DNA from: Malania oleifera
Taxonomy: Eukaryota > Streptophyta > Magnoliopsida > Santalales > Ximeniaceae
Assembly (NCBI RefSeq): GCF_029873635.1
Contig: NC_080422.1
Coordinates: 7,533,764 to 7,597,763 of the forward strand
Length of the DNA stretch: 64,000 nucleotides
Direction of reading: 5' to 3'
Shown: positions 1 through 10,094 of the stretch, piece after piece
Position numbering within the stretch: position 1 is the stretch's first letter
How the letters are laid out: every line of letters begins with the position of its first letter
Notes under the pieces: generated by a model
The model's input: only the letters and a program-made list of their open reading frames with translations
What the model was told of the DNA's origin: nothing
Databases searched by the model: none
Made by a program: the position numbers and the translations under genes

Positions 1-476
1 CTTTCATGCAGCTGCTTTCAGCAAGAAAAATTTATCCCTAACACTCCCATAAAGTTTGTTTGTATAAATTTATGCATGCAACTTGTGTCAGTGTAACCAC
101 ATTAATACCATCTGGGTGCAAAAGAAACCAACCATCACAACTCATGTTTATATTAGTTAATATCATATGGGTGCAAAAGAAACCAACCGTCACAACTCAT
201 GTTTTACAATATAAACCACAAAGAAAACAATCATCACTACAAAATCAGATCCAAACAGAAAGAAGCAGGAAACGACAAGATTGCGAATAAAGGTTCACCC
301 AATTTATCATTCAGAATAAGTTCAACAAAAAAAGCTCCATTCAACAGAAAGCTCTCAAATAAAAAAAATTAAACTACAACCAAATTGAAAACAAATATCC
401 ATAATCCTACCACAACAGCATAAAAACGCCCATTTCTTTGGACAACCCAAGTGAAAAAATGGGGTGGTTTTGAGGC
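1..476. other. 3' flank of the eL27 gene, no second gene
   Basis: This stretch lies downstream of the minus-strand eL27 stop codon and probably holds its 3' UTR and polyadenylation region. The minus strand is T-rich after the stop, with a near-consensus AATGATAAA at about 304-312, but no perfect AATAAA stands out. A 37-bp direct repeat is visible at 113-149 and 168-204, starting TGGGTGCAAAAGAAACCAAC, with one mismatch and a 55-bp offset. The only open frame here (60-290, plus) shows no recognisable domain. Confidence 0.5.
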
Positions 477-884
477 TCAGAACCTGAGCTTGGTGAAGAA
501 CCATCTGTTCTTGCCAGTCTTGAACCTCTCCTCGAGCTTGCTCTTAATCTCTTTGGCGGTGGTAACCTTCTTGTCGCGGGACTGAAGCGCATCAAGCGTC
601 ACAATGTCCTTGAGATCGACGTCGAGGGTATATCGCGTGGGCATTACGTGATTGTAGTTCACTAGCTTGATGAAGGCCTTCACGCGGGACTTCTTCGCCG
701 TCTTCTTCGCCGAGTCCTTGCGGATCACCTTCTTTGGATACTTCGCTATCCCCGCAACCAAACAGTGCCCGTACGGACGGTCGCGGGTGCCGTCGTCGAA
801 TGATCGAACGATCACAGCTTTGCGGCCGGCGAATCGGCCCTGGAGGAGGACAACCGCCTTGTTTGGCTTCAGAAACTTCACCAT
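477..884 (-). CDS. RPL27: 60S ribosomal protein L27 (eL27), complete
   Basis: The 135-residue protein is a complete eukaryotic eL27, a structural protein of the cytosolic large ribosomal subunit. The N-terminal part (residues 1-35, starting [17 protein letters not shown]) is the KOW-type fold that contacts rRNA. The lysine-rich middle and the C-terminus ending FFTKLRF are diagnostic of the Ribosomal_L27e family, and the length matches plant members. The start is the ATG at 884-882: the frame stays open eight codons further upstream, but only to a GTG, and the protein then begins with the conserved MVKF. The stop is TGA at 479-477. The coding sequence has no intron and no disabling change. It is more GC-rich than the flanks and is the only conserved host gene in the window. 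An expressed copy is likely; a recent intact retrocopy cannot be excluded by sequence alone, but a promoter-like upstream region argues against it. Confidence 0.97.
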   Translation of the reverse strand: MVKFLKPNKAVVLLQGRFAGRKAVIVRSFDDGTRDRPYGHCLVAGIAKYPKKVIRKDSAKKTAKKSRVKAFIKLVNYNHVMPTRYTLDVDLKDIVTLDALQSRDKKVTTAKEIKSKLEERFKTGKNRWFFTKLRF

Positions 885-1030
885 TTCCTCTCTCTCTAAC
901 ACACGCACGCAGCAAAACCCTAAACGGCTAAACCTAGAGGAAGGATTGAGCTTTAAATATGCGGAGAAGATTTTATCAAGTAAATATTTACAACGAACAA
1001 CTCCCGATGTGCCACGTTTGCACTTTTTTT
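885..1030 (-). promoter_or_regulatory. eL27 5' UTR and core promoter (TATA-like box, telo-box)
   Basis: Reading the minus strand upstream of the eL27 ATG there is a GAGA-rich leader (885-900), then a telo-box (AAACCCTAA on the plus strand, 915-923), then a TATA-like ATATTTAAAG (951-960). Telo-boxes near the transcription start are characteristic of plant ribosomal-protein promoters. The TATA-like box lies 67 bp from the ATG, so transcription would begin near the telo-box and give a very short 5' UTR. The exact start site is inferred. Confidence 0.6.
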
Positions 1031-1377
1031 AATAGAAGAAAGGCTTGAAAAAAATTGTATAAGATGATAATAATTTAGATAAAAGTCTCTTAGGCAAATA
1101 TTTATACTATTTCATCAAATATAAAATATTTTTATAATAAATTTTGGGAATATTTATTTTAATAAATAATTACATTATTTTTGTTTGTTTATGGCAATTA
1201 TTTTTTTATCAACCTTCAAACTCTTTTATTATGACTATTTTTTAAAATAGATATTTTATAATAAAAAAATTGTAACAGTGCTTTTTTCCTTTTCACTTAT
1301 TCAACTTTTTTTTTCTTTGTATATGTAAAAATATATAGTAAATGAAATAAATCCCACTTTAAACAAGTAATATACAT
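1031..1377. other. AT-rich intergenic spacer
   Basis: This AT-rich spacer separates the eL27 promoter from the left LTR of the 1378-5184 element. I see no ORF, RNA gene or repeat in it beyond A/T runs. Any upstream regulatory sequence of eL27 must lie here or inside the retrotransposon. Confidence 0.5.
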
Positions 1378-1810
1378 TGATACGTCCAAAATAATCTAGC
1401 CAATGAGGGCAAGTCAACGCCTAACTCGCACCTTTTTCGGGTCTGACATCCTGACGAGAGATCAGCTCCAATCCAATAAAGAGGAGGAGAGATCCACGCC
1501 AATGGCTTTAATAGCCGAGTAATAGGTGCACGCACTTATGGCTGAGGAGCGATTCACGCCCCTGCGCAATAAATTCGAACCAACCTACGGTCAACTCGAG
1601 CCCCTATAAGAAGGGATCTGGAAAGAAGACCAAGGTAAGTGATTCAACACAATTATACTGTTGCATTCAACCTCTCTAAAAGCATTCCTCTTACTTAGGC
1701 ATCAGAGTGATCCCCCGGAGTACACCCCGGGTCCTCCAAGCCTTTCTTTTCTTCCTCTTTCAGGTCAACGGGAGTCAAAGGAGCATTCCTGCTATTTTTA
1801 CCCCGCAACA
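1378..1810 (+). repeat. 5' LTR of the gag-only element
   Basis: The 433-bp LTR begins TGATACGTCC and ends CCCCGCAACA and is matched along its whole length by 4752-5184. A possible TATA element (CCCCTATAAGAAGGG) lies around 1602-1616, followed about 30 bp later by the R/U5 part. Confidence 0.88.
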
Positions 1811-1812
1811 GT

Positions 1813-1831
1813 TGGCGCCGTCAGTGGGAAC
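1813..1831 (+). promoter_or_regulatory. Primer-binding site of the gag-only element
   Basis: TGGCGCCGTCAGTGGGAAC begins two bases after the LTR terminus. The initial TGG complements a tRNA 3' CCA end, and the TGGCGCC start is common in plant Ty3/gypsy elements. I do not assign the tRNA species. Confidence 0.8.
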
Positions 1832-1882
1832 CTGCTTTTAGGAGGCGATCATATCTCGCTCTCAACTTTCGACATTCCAGCA

Positions 1883-3040
1883 ATGCCAACCTCACACAAT
1901 TCTACCTCCGTCCCTGCTACAAAAGAACCATCCCAATCCATCCAATCCATGCCCGCAGAGTCATCGGGTGTCAGTAGGGAGGAGTTCGTCGCTTTCCAAA
2001 AGGAAATGAAGGATATGCTAAACCAACTTTTACAACAAAAGAGTCAAGAAGGGCACATCCTTCACCAACCGCAAGAGAACCCCAGCACAGACAAGCTAGC
2101 TAACAAACCAGTGGAGAACGAGGAGAAAACCTACCCCAACAAGAAGGTAGAAGATGCAAACAGCATGGATGTCAACCAACAAAGATCCACGGAGCTCGAA
2201 GAAAGAATCAAGAAAATAGATCGTATAGAGAAGATGATGAAAGAGGGCAAAACCAAACCCTACTATGGGGAAGCATCCCTACGGTCCTTGGAGCCGCCAT
2301 TCAACAAAGAAATCATGGAGGCTCCATTGCCCAGTAGATTCAAGATGCCCACCTTTGAAAGGTACGAAGGTTTGTCTGACCCAATTGATCACCTGGATAA
2401 TTTTAAAATGTTGATGCAGTTGCAAGGGGCTCCAGACGCCATAATGTGTCGAGCTTTTGCAACTACCCTTAAGGGTACTGCCAGAGACTGGTATCGAACT
2501 CTTCGACCAGGATCCATTGGTTCCTTCCAAGAGATGGAACAAATGTTCACCGACCACTTCCTTAGTAGCCGGAGAGTTGCTAAAACAACGGGTCATCTCA
2601 TAAGTATGGCGCAAGGGGAGCAGGAGACTCTAAAGAACTTCATGCATCGATTCAACACGGCAACCCTAGAAATCCGCAACTTAGACGTGGGGGTGGCTTT
2701 GGCAGCCTTAACAACAGCTCTCCAACCTGGAAGCTTCTTATACTACCTAGGAAAAAAATTGTCGGTGGATATAGGGGAGCTAATGATCCGAGCAGAGAAA
2801 TACATCAACCTGGAGGAAATGATGGATACGAGAGGGAGTCACATAGAGCGGAAAAGGAAAAACAATAGCAGAGAATCAGGAGACTCCTATAGATCCGTAA
2901 AAAGGCATGAGACTAGTGCGCTGCACCTGGGCTCAAAGATGAGAGGACAGCACAACAAGTTCTCCACCTACACACCCCTGAATGTACCGCGCTCGGAGTT
3001 ACTGATGCAAATAAGAAAAAAGGAGACACAGAATCCATGA
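1883..3040 (+). CDS. gag: Retrotransposon Gag protein (gypsy, Tat-like), 385 aa
   Basis: An uninterrupted ORF encodes a Gag with the Retrotrans_gag fold. The frame is open back into the LTR at 1661, but the first ATG after the PBS is at 1883, the likely start. Residues of about 160-310 form the capsid-like core, including the WYRTL and FTDHFLSS motifs and the NFMHRF segment. A basic tail follows, with YTPLNVPRSELLMQI near the C-terminus, a motif I associate with Tat/Ogre-type gypsy Gags. In those relatives a CCHC zinc knuckle follows. Here the ORF stops at 3038-3040, before any knuckle, so nucleic-acid binding would rest on the basic tail alone. The protein would assemble particles and package element RNA, with pol functions in trans. 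An intact gag in a pol-less element suggests either selection for Gag or a fairly recent insertion. Confidence 0.85.
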   Translation: MPTSHNSTSVPATKEPSQSIQSMPAESSGVSREEFVAFQKEMKDMLNQLLQQKSQEGHILHQPQENPSTDKLANKPVENEEKTYPNKKVEDANSMDVNQQRSTELEERIKKIDRIEKMMKEGKTKPYYGEASLRSLEPPFNKEIMEAPLPSRFKMPTFERYEGLSDPIDHLDNFKMLMQLQGAPDAIMCRAFATTLKGTARDWYRTLRPGSIGSFQEMEQMFTDHFLSSRRVAKTTGHLISMAQGEQETLKNFMHRFNTATLEIRNLDVGVALAALTTALQPGSFLYYLGKKLSVDIGELMIRAEKYINLEEMMDTRGSHIERKRKNNSRESGDSYRSVKRHETSALHLGSKMRGQHNKFSTYTPLNVPRSELLMQIRKKETQNP

Positions 3041-3274
3041 ACCCACAGAAGATCTCTAACATATGCACAGCCGCGGCTTCCCAAGGATAAACGGTGCCTC
3101 GGAAAGACCACATCTCCTCGGACACAATATTAGAAGGGTGACCATAAATGAGAACGCTTCATCCAACCCACTTCCCAAGGTATGGCACATTTAAAACCTG
3201 CATTTATTAATCTTTTTACAGGACAGAGGGATGTGACGACGCCTCGAAAAAATGGGTAGATGAAACACCTAATA
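3041..3274. other. Post-gag spacer
   Basis: This short spacer joins the gag stop to the first tandem array. No pol motif is found in any frame. It may include eroded sequence from beyond the gag stop, but I cannot recognise it. Confidence 0.4.
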
Positions 3275-3917
3275 AAGGAGCACGACTCCTAAGGCCAAAA
3301 ACAGCCCAGCAGATGAGCACGACTCATCAAGCACAAAGGCCCAAATGATGAGCACGACTCGTGAGGCCAAAACAGCCCAGCATATGAGCACGACTCATCA
3401 GGCGGAGAGGCCAAATGACGAGCACGACTCGTAAGGCCAAAACAGCCCAGCAGATGAGCACGACTTATCAGGCGAAGAGGCCAAATGACAAGCACGACTT
3501 GTGAGGCTAAAACAGCCCAATAGATGAGTACGACTTATCAGGCGGAGAGGTCAAAATGACAAGCACTACTCGTAAGGGCGGAACAGCCCTGCAAATGAGC
3601 ACAGCTCAATAGACACAAAGGCCCAAATGACCAGCACGACTCGTAAGGCCAAAACAGCCCAGCAGACGAGCACGACTCATCAGGCGAAGAGGCCAAACTG
3701 ATGAGCATGACTCGTAAGGCCAAAACAGCCTAGTAGACGAGCACGACTCATAAGGCCAAAATAGCCTAGCAAACGAGCACGGCTCATTAGGCGGAGAGGC
3801 CAAACTGACGAGCACGACTCGTAAGGTCGGAACAGCCCTACAGATGAGCGCGACTCAATAGACACAAAGGCCCGAATGACGAGCACGACTCATAAGGCAA
3901 AACAGCCCAGTAGATAA
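3275..3917. repeat. Tandem array 1 (65-72 bp units) in the gag-only element
   Basis: About nine units of 65-72 bp recur. Each contains AACAGCCCAGCAGATGAG and two copies of GAGCACGACTC spaced about 30-36 bp apart. Units differ by point changes and small indels, so the array is old or has expanded repeatedly. The minus-strand ORFs here are only translations of the repeat. Confidence 0.85.
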
Positions 3918-4385
3918 GCTCGGTCGGCCAATTTACCTCCATGGGACAGGTCGGCCAAATTCCCTTCTTGGAATAGGTTGGCCAATTTCTCTCCGTGAAC
4001 AGGTCGGCCAATTTACCTCCATAGGACAGGTCGGCCAAATTCCCTTCATGGAACAGGTCGGCCAATTTCTCTTCGTGAACAGGTCGGTCAATTTCCCTCC
4101 ATGGAACAGGTCAGACAGGTCGACCAACTTCCCTTCAGGGAGCAGATCAAACAGGTCTGTCAACTTCCCTTCATGGAGCAGGTCAGACAGCTCGGCCAAT
4201 TTCCCTCCATGAGATAAGTCGGCCAAATTCCCTTTATGGAACAGGTCGGCCAATTTCTCTCCGTGAACAGGTCGGTTAATTTCCCTCCATGGAGCAGGTC
4301 GGACAAATCGGCCAACTTCCCTTCAGGGAGCAGATCAGACAGGTCTCCCAACTTCCCTTCATGAAGCAGATCAGACAGCTCACCA
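3918..4385. repeat. Tandem array 2 (26-36 bp units) in the gag-only element
   Basis: About fifteen units built on AGGTCGGCCAATTTCCCTCC recur in short (26-27 bp) and long (36 bp) forms. The forms alternate in blocks, so a higher-order repeat is also present. The sequence is unrelated to array 1. Confidence 0.85.
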
Positions 4386-4612
4386 CGAACAGTTCGGACA
4401 AAACAGCTTAGACAAAACAGCTCGGATGAAACAGCTCGGCCCGAACTGCTCTTCATAATAGCTCGACAAAACAACTCGACACGAATAGCTCTTCAAAACA
4501 GCTCGGCAAAACAACTCGACCCGAACAGCTCGGCAAAACAGCTTGGCACGAACAGCTCTTCAAAACAGCTCGAACGAAACAACTCAGCCCGAATTGCTCA
4601 GCAACTTGTTCG
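4386..4612. repeat. Tandem array 3 (about 15 bp units) in the gag-only element
   Basis: Short units related to AACAGCTCGGCAAAA are repeated about fifteen times, with variants CGACACGAA and CTCTTCAA. This is the third distinct array and it leads into the AAG microsatellite. Confidence 0.8.
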
Positions 4613-4626
4613 GTAAACCATGCAAA

Positions 4627-4658
4627 AAAGAAGAAGAAGAAGAAGAAGAAGAAGAAGG
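4627..4658. repeat. (AAG)n microsatellite
   Basis: Roughly ten AAG/GAA triplets directly follow tandem array 3 inside the gag-only element. Confidence 0.9.
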
Positions 4659-4736
4659 AAGTAGGAGCATTAAACCTTCTAAAGGGAAAGATGCAGACAA
4701 AACAATTATTCAAAATTCTATCTAGAAATTTGAAAT

Positions 4737-4751
4737 TGAGGGGGGAACAAC
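4737..4751 (+). promoter_or_regulatory. Polypurine tract of the gag-only element
   Basis: TGAGGGGGGAACAAC abuts the TG of the right LTR, the expected place for plus-strand DNA priming. Confidence 0.75.
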
Positions 4752-5184
4752 TGATACGTCCAAAATAATCTAGCCAATGAGGGCAGGTCAACGCTTAGCT
4801 CGCACCTTTTCCGGGTCTGACATCCTGACGAGAGATCAGCTCCAACCCAATAAAGAGGAGGAGAGATCCACACCAATGGCTTTAATAGCCGAGTAATAGG
4901 TGCAGGCACTTATGGCTGGGGAGCAATTCATGCCCCCGCGCAATAAATTCGAGCCAACCTATGGTCAACTCAAGCCCCTATAAGAAGGGATCTGGAGAGA
5001 AGGCTAAGGTAAGCGATTCAACACAATTATACTGTTGCATTCAGCCTCTCTAAAAGCATTCCTCTTATTTAGGCATCGGAGTGATCCCCCGGAGTACACC
5101 TTGGGTCCTCCAAGCCTTTCTTTTCTTCCTCTTTCAGGTCAACGGGAGTCGAAGGAGCATCCCTGCTATTTTTACCCCGCAACA
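4752..5184 (+). repeat. 3' LTR of the gag-only element
   Basis: This 433-bp copy matches 1378-1810 end to end, beginning TGATACGTCC and ending CCGCAACA. It is followed by TATAT, the right half of the degenerate target-site duplication. Confidence 0.88.
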
Positions 5185-5643
5185 TATATTTTAGAATAAT
5201 TAATTTAAATAAGTATAGATTGTTTATAGGGCTATGTTTTCTTTGCAACTTTAAGAATATAATTATCACAATAACATATGAAAGAAAAAGTGTGATTCTC
5301 ACATGACAATACTTAAATTTCTATTAATTCATAACATTGAATCAATTTATCTATAATTTCTACATAATATGGGACAAATTTTGTATTGTGTAAGTTTTAT
5401 GTGTTATGTCAATATGTATCAAGGGATGAAAGTACTTTGTGTATATCATGCATGTGTGGTGTAATGGTATGACTTGTCATAAACCCATTTGGCTGAAATG
5501 TACTCTATAGTTTTTATTGATATTTCTCATGTATCTATACAAGTAAAATGGAATCAAAGTTTGTTACATAGTTGGAGAGAATAACAGCAAAGGTTCATAC
5601 GGTTACAGTGTTGTATTATGGTGCTTTACAAGTATTATTTACA
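5185..5643 (-). other. AT-rich DNA containing the probable 3' LTR of the level-0 copia element
   Basis: On the minus strand the copia pol gene runs into a PPT-like TCGAGGGGGCGTATTAGC (about 5649-5666). It is followed by TGTAAATAATACTTG, a plausible LTR start near 5643. The outer LTR end cannot be fixed because the second LTR is outside the window. Nothing else is recognised here. Confidence 0.4.
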
Positions 5644-8440
5644 TCTATGCTAATACGCCCCCTCGAGTCCAATGATGTGTCAAGAACAATGAGACTCGAC
5701 CAAAAATGAAAGAATTTTTCAGAGACCAAAGGCTTGGTGAAAATATCCGCAATTTGGTCCTTTGAGCCGAGAAATGAAAATGTCAATGATTTTACTGCCA
5801 TTGGTCATGGACAAAATGAAAGGTGATGTCTATGTGTTTTTTTTGAGAGTGGTGAACTGGGTTGGCTGCAAGGTAGGTTGTTCTAATGTTGTCACACCAT
5901 AAGGTTGGCGCATGCGAGAGAGAAATCTGTAGCTCACGCAGTATTGTTTGTAACCAGATCATCTCAGCTACAGCGGCGGCAATGGAATTGTACTCAGCTT
6001 CTGTGCTCGATCTAGCTACTATTTTCTGCTTTTTGGAACTCCATGAAATCAAATGGTTTCCAAAAAGATGCAATATCCACCGGTTGATCTTTTTTCATTA
6101 GGGCATTCCATCCAATCAGCATCGGAATATGTTTGAAGGGTCAAGGAGGTTTTGAAAGGAAACAAGATACCATGATTGATAGTTCCCTTAAGGTACCTCA
6201 AAATTATTTTTAAAGTACTCCAATGGGATACTTTGGGATCATGCATGAATTGACATACTTTATTCACAAAAAAACTGATGTTTGACCGAGTGTGTGACAA
6301 GTATGGAAGTGCTCCAACAATGCTTCTAAAAAGAGTTGGATCATCAAAAGAAGGAGAATCAAAGGATGACAGTTTTAAAAAGACTGCCATGGGTGAGGAC
6401 ATGGGTTTGGCATTCAACATTTTGCTACAATGTAGTAAGTCCTTAATGTATTTCTGCTAAGTAAGCAGAACACCATCCTTTAGATAATCTATCTCCAAAC
6501 CCAGAAAATAAGACAACTGGCCTAAGTCCTTAACAGGAAACACTTGACTTAAGGTAGTAATTAAGGAATCAAGAGCATGAGCAAGAATGACTAATGATGG
6601 ATCAACTTTGGAAGCAATGAAACCATACCCAAGGAGTCATGAGCTCAACTGAGCAAACCACGCTCATGGGGCATGTTTGAGCCTGTATAGTGCCTTCTCC
6701 AATTTGCACACATATTGTAGATGCAGGGGATCAATGAAGCCTTGAGGGTGGTGCATATAGACAGTATCATTTAAATCATCATGAAGAAAAGCATTTTGAA
6801 CGCTGATTTGGCACATGGACCATATTTGAGCTACAACAAGTGATAGGATCAACCAGATGGTGGGAGCTTTAATAACGGGACTGAAGGTGTCATGATAATC
6901 GACCCCTTCTCTTTGATGGAATCCCTCTGCGACCAGGCGCACTTTCTGCCGTTGAATCAAGCCATCTAAGTTGTATTTTGTCCGATAAGTCCACTTGAAA
7001 CCAAGGATATTACAAAAGGGTTTAGGAGGAACCAAGGTCCAAGTGCGATTTTGAATAAGAGCATTGTACTCTTCATTCATCGCAGAGTACCATTCGAAAA
7101 GCTTGGAAGCCGCAAAGTAGCTTAGAGGGGTTTCAGTAGAGGTGGTTTCAGTGGCGAGATAGTGTCAAGCAGGATAAGGGACTGTACCATCAGTGAAAAT
7201 ACGGGGACGATACAAGTGGGTATGGGCTTTGGTGATGATAAGAGACCTTGGAGGAATGAAATTGGGGTGTGAAGTGTGATTTGGAGGAATGAGATTAAGG
7301 TTAGCTGTTGAAATTGGGGATGGATTCGAGGGAGAAGACGCAGGAGTGGGTAAGATGGGTGATGGGTTGGAGGGGGAAGGGGCCGGATTGCATGAAGTTG
7401 AGGGGTTTGGGCTTGGGCCCAGAATAGAGATAGTAATGAGAGGAAGGAGAGCGTCAGATGATTGAGTAGAAGGTAAAGTGGGTTGGGTTGAGAGTTGAGC
7501 ATGTGGAAAAGAGGCCTCATTGAATAAGACATCCCTAGAGACATAAAGTCTATTTGAGGAGAGGTCCAAACACTTATAGCCATTGTGTGATGGGCCGTAG
7601 CCCTAGAAATATACAAGATTTGGATCTAAAATGCATTTTGTGATTATTATAAGCCCAAAGATTAGGCCAACATTCACACCCAAACACTTTGAGAAATTTG
7701 TAGTCCAGAACTTTATTAAAAACTAGGGAATAAAGAGATTTATTGTTTAAAGTAGGAGAGGGAAGATGACTTATAAGGTAAACGAAGGTTTCAAAAGTGT
7801 CGACTCAACATTTGTAAGGTAATTTTGCATGTGCCATTAAGGCAAATTTGATTTCAATAATATGTCTATGCTTGCGTTCCTTAAGTCCATTTTTTTTATG
7901 GGTATGTGGACATGTTAATTGATGTGTGATGCCAAGTTTTTGGCAAAAGGGAGTGACTGACTTGAATTCACCACGACCATCCATTTGAATAGAAATTAGT
8001 TTGGAATTGAATAGATGTTCAACATAGGGTATGAAATTAGTGAAAACATGATAAACATCATATTTAAGTTTGATAAGGAAAAACCAACATAACCGAGTAT
8101 ATTAATAAACAAGAGATAAGTAAAATCAAAAACCACTTCTAGACAAATACGGTGCTGGGCCCCAAACATCAACATAGCTGAGTTTAAGTTGTTTTGAGGA
8201 CTGGGCCTGATTTGAGAAGAAGGGTTGTTGGTGACTTTTGGCCAAGGGGCAATCTGAGTAGACATAAGAATGGTCTATGCGACCAAAGATCAAACTGTGT
8301 TGATGCAAAATGCAAGACACAAGATAAAGAGAGGAGTGGCCTAAACGAAAATGCCATTAAGCAGTGGAGGTCTTTTCGCCAACGTGTATGGAAAGGGAAG
8401 AAGAGAGCATCAGCATATGTGGAGAAACATAGAGACCGTT
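5616..8440 (-). pseudogene. pol: Decayed Ty1/copia pol (integrase, RT, RNase H), truncated
   Basis: Minus-strand fragments in several frames spell a copia polyprotein in the usual order. From the right there is the pre-integrase zinc-finger remnant (DCPLAKSHQQPF, about 8220-8260) and the first integrase Asp segment (YVDVWGPAP, about 8140-8175). Next comes a proline/serine-rich linker (about 7165-7570), then the RT N-terminal half (6664-7080, with LVAEGFHQREGVDYHDTFSP), RT C-terminal and connection region (6049-6420), and RNase H (5792-6073, [18 protein letters not shown]). The last part reads DQIADIFTKPL and runs into the PPT. Frames are broken repeatedly. The RT segment that normally carries the YVDD catalytic box is missing: coding passes at about 6570-6590 from the DPSL segment directly to the region behind the box. 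At 8440 it is cut by the end of gypsy A, so the rest should lie beyond the window's right end. Confidence 0.85.
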
Positions 8441-8584
8441 TTTCATGGCTCGAAAATTCTCTATATATTTTTTTCATACTGCTAAGAATATAAAATTACT
8501 ATAATACCACTAATAACATTCACAATGTCATCCCGGATCCAAAGTGGGTACTGGGGATACCTGTCCATAAAAACATACTATCTA
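8441..8584 (-). repeat. Gypsy A 3' LTR, distal piece
   Basis: This piece aligns with the start of the partial LTR at 63588: both share CATACTGCTAA, CACAATGTCATC and AAAGTGGGTAC. The terminal TG reads TT here. It stops at a perfect ATCTA, where the 8585-12368 insertion begins, and the match resumes at 12374. Confidence 0.75.
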
Positions 8585-8654
8585 TGTAGAGACCTAGAGA
8601 ATTATAGCAATTAAATAATAAAGGAGAAGAGAGAAAAAAGATTTTTCCAAGGGG

Positions 8655-8870
8655 TCTCAGCAGGGTCTCATCGACAAGCACAGAATATTCGTCGACGAGT
8701 GGCTTTCTTGGGAATGTCGACAAGGACATGTGTCTCATCGACGAAGAGAAACCGAGAGAAGGATTAAGGATATGCGGGCTCGTTGACAAACCCATAGTCT
8801 TTGTCGATGAACTCCCTCCTCGAACTCATCGACGAGGTGACGTGTTCGTCGACGAGGTTACGTGGACAAC
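8655..8870. repeat. Palindrome cluster (TCGTCGACGA) in the LTR upstream region
   Basis: About ten intact or decayed copies of a 10-bp palindrome with GTCGAC core lie just before the TATA box at 8875. Intact examples read TTCGTCGACGAG. Decayed copies differ mainly by C-to-T or G-to-A changes. The same arrangement is present in the other gypsy LTRs of this family. Confidence 0.8.
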
Positions 8871-9205
8871 ACTCTATATATAGGCCAAACTCAGGATTCA
8901 GCGAGGAAAGGTTAGATTTTTCATATTTTCTCTCTCTAAAATCAGTTTCTTTGATTTTTCTCTAGATTTTTGGCTTCGATTCTCATCGGTTTGACGATCG
9001 GAAGCCGCCAAGTTACTCCTGGGAAGATTCTCTACAATAGTGTCATATCAGAATTTTGATTTGGAGTATTTGGGCACCATCCTAAAATCTGGGTAAGTTG
9101 GTTATTTTAAGTTGTATAAATTATTGGGTATTTCTAGATTGAGGGGAATGTGTAGAAAGGTATTATACTGGTGATTTTTGATTTTTTAGGGAAATGTAAA
9201 TTTCA

Positions 9206-9620
9206 AGATGTTGAGGATGTGTATAGTAGAGTCCCTCCTCGTATACAATTCAGCATGAGGATGTGTATAGTATAGTCCCTCCTCGTATACGGGCCAACGT
9301 GAGATTATATCCTCCTCGTATACGGGTCAGCATGAGGATGAGTATAGTAGAGTCCCTACTTGTATACGGGCTAGCATGAGGTTATCCTCCTCGTATACAG
9401 GTCAGCATGAGGATGTGTATAGCAGATTATTATAGAGTTATGATATGATAGTTCTATACAGTGTTATGATATAACAGTTCTACACAGTATTATGATATGA
9501 TAGTTCTATATAGTATTATGATATGACAGATCTATACAATATTATGTTATGATAGATTATTATAGAATCATGTTACGATAATTTTATACAGCAATATCGT
9601 GCAACAGTGTTATATAGAGT
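9206..9620. repeat. Minisatellites and (TA)n lead-in inside the 8585 LTR
   Basis: Two repeats follow each other. At 9206-9420 there are about five units around GAGGATGTGTATAGTAGAGT and CCTCCTCGTATACGGG. At 9421-9620 there are about six units of roughly 32 bp around TTATGATATGATAGTTCTA. Neither is coding. Confidence 0.8.
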
Positions 9621-9624
9621 TATG

Positions 9625-9626
<2 letters not shown>

Positions 9627-9666
<40 letters not shown>
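9627..9666. repeat. (TA)n microsatellite
   Basis: About 20 uninterrupted TA units lie in the U5-side half of the LTR. Confidence 0.95.
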
Positions 9667-9671
<5 letters not shown>

Positions 9672-10094
9672 GTGATTCTATACTAGGTTATGAATACATA
9701 TAGAAATATGATTTTATATCGAATTATAGTTATTTAACCATGTACATAGATTTATAAACATAGATTAAATATTGTGATAAAGTACATTTTGAAAAGGAAA
9801 TATGTTTTTTTCAGATATATGTAGTGTGAGTACAACATTAAATGATAATTCGGGTAAAGTTTAGCAATCAGTGGATATATATTTTGTCACATAAAACTCA
9901 TTTGCCACACACTGATAATAATCTATTTTGTCTTACTAAGTGATGACTCACCCCATGAGAATTCTAATATTTTATAGATTCACGTGAAGGATAGTAGTAA
10001 TCAAAGTAGTGCAGTGAAGCGTGGGTGGGACTCGATTTAGGTTTCATGGTTATTGCGAGTGTAAGCAAATATACTAGTTTACCAGGTTTGTGTT

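Larger units (their letters stand above)
1378..5184 (+). mobile_element. Non-autonomous LTR retrotransposon with gag only (TR-GAG type)
   Basis: The element has two LTRs of identical length (433 bp), a PBS directly after the left LTR, a single gag ORF, a purine-rich PPT directly before the right LTR, and TG...CA ends. The flanking five bases are TACAT on the left and TATAT on the right, a target-site duplication with one transition. Over the first 270 LTR bases I count about 18 differences between the copies, nearly all transitions. No protease, RT, RNase H or integrase is present. About 1.4 kb of tandem-repeat DNA separates gag from the PPT. The layout matches terminal-repeat retrotransposons with a GAG domain, which must be mobilised by a partner's enzymes. 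Confidence 0.85.

Noticed and set aside
592..1032. Overlapping ORFs on both strands around eL27 (592-915 minus, 667-1032 plus, 734-931 plus)
   Set aside because: They are out-of-frame or antisense readings of the GC-rich eL27 coding sequence and have no recognisable domain.
3275..4612. Regular repeats that could suggest a CRISPR array, and ORFs in them
   Set aside because: Units are contiguous and degenerate with no unique spacers, no cas gene is present, and the DNA is plant nuclear. They are minisatellites inside a retrotransposon.
7122..7616. Proline-rich minus-strand ORFs as possible host proteins
   Set aside because: They lie exactly between integrase and RT of the decayed copia element and match its variable linker (YVSRDVLFNE segment).
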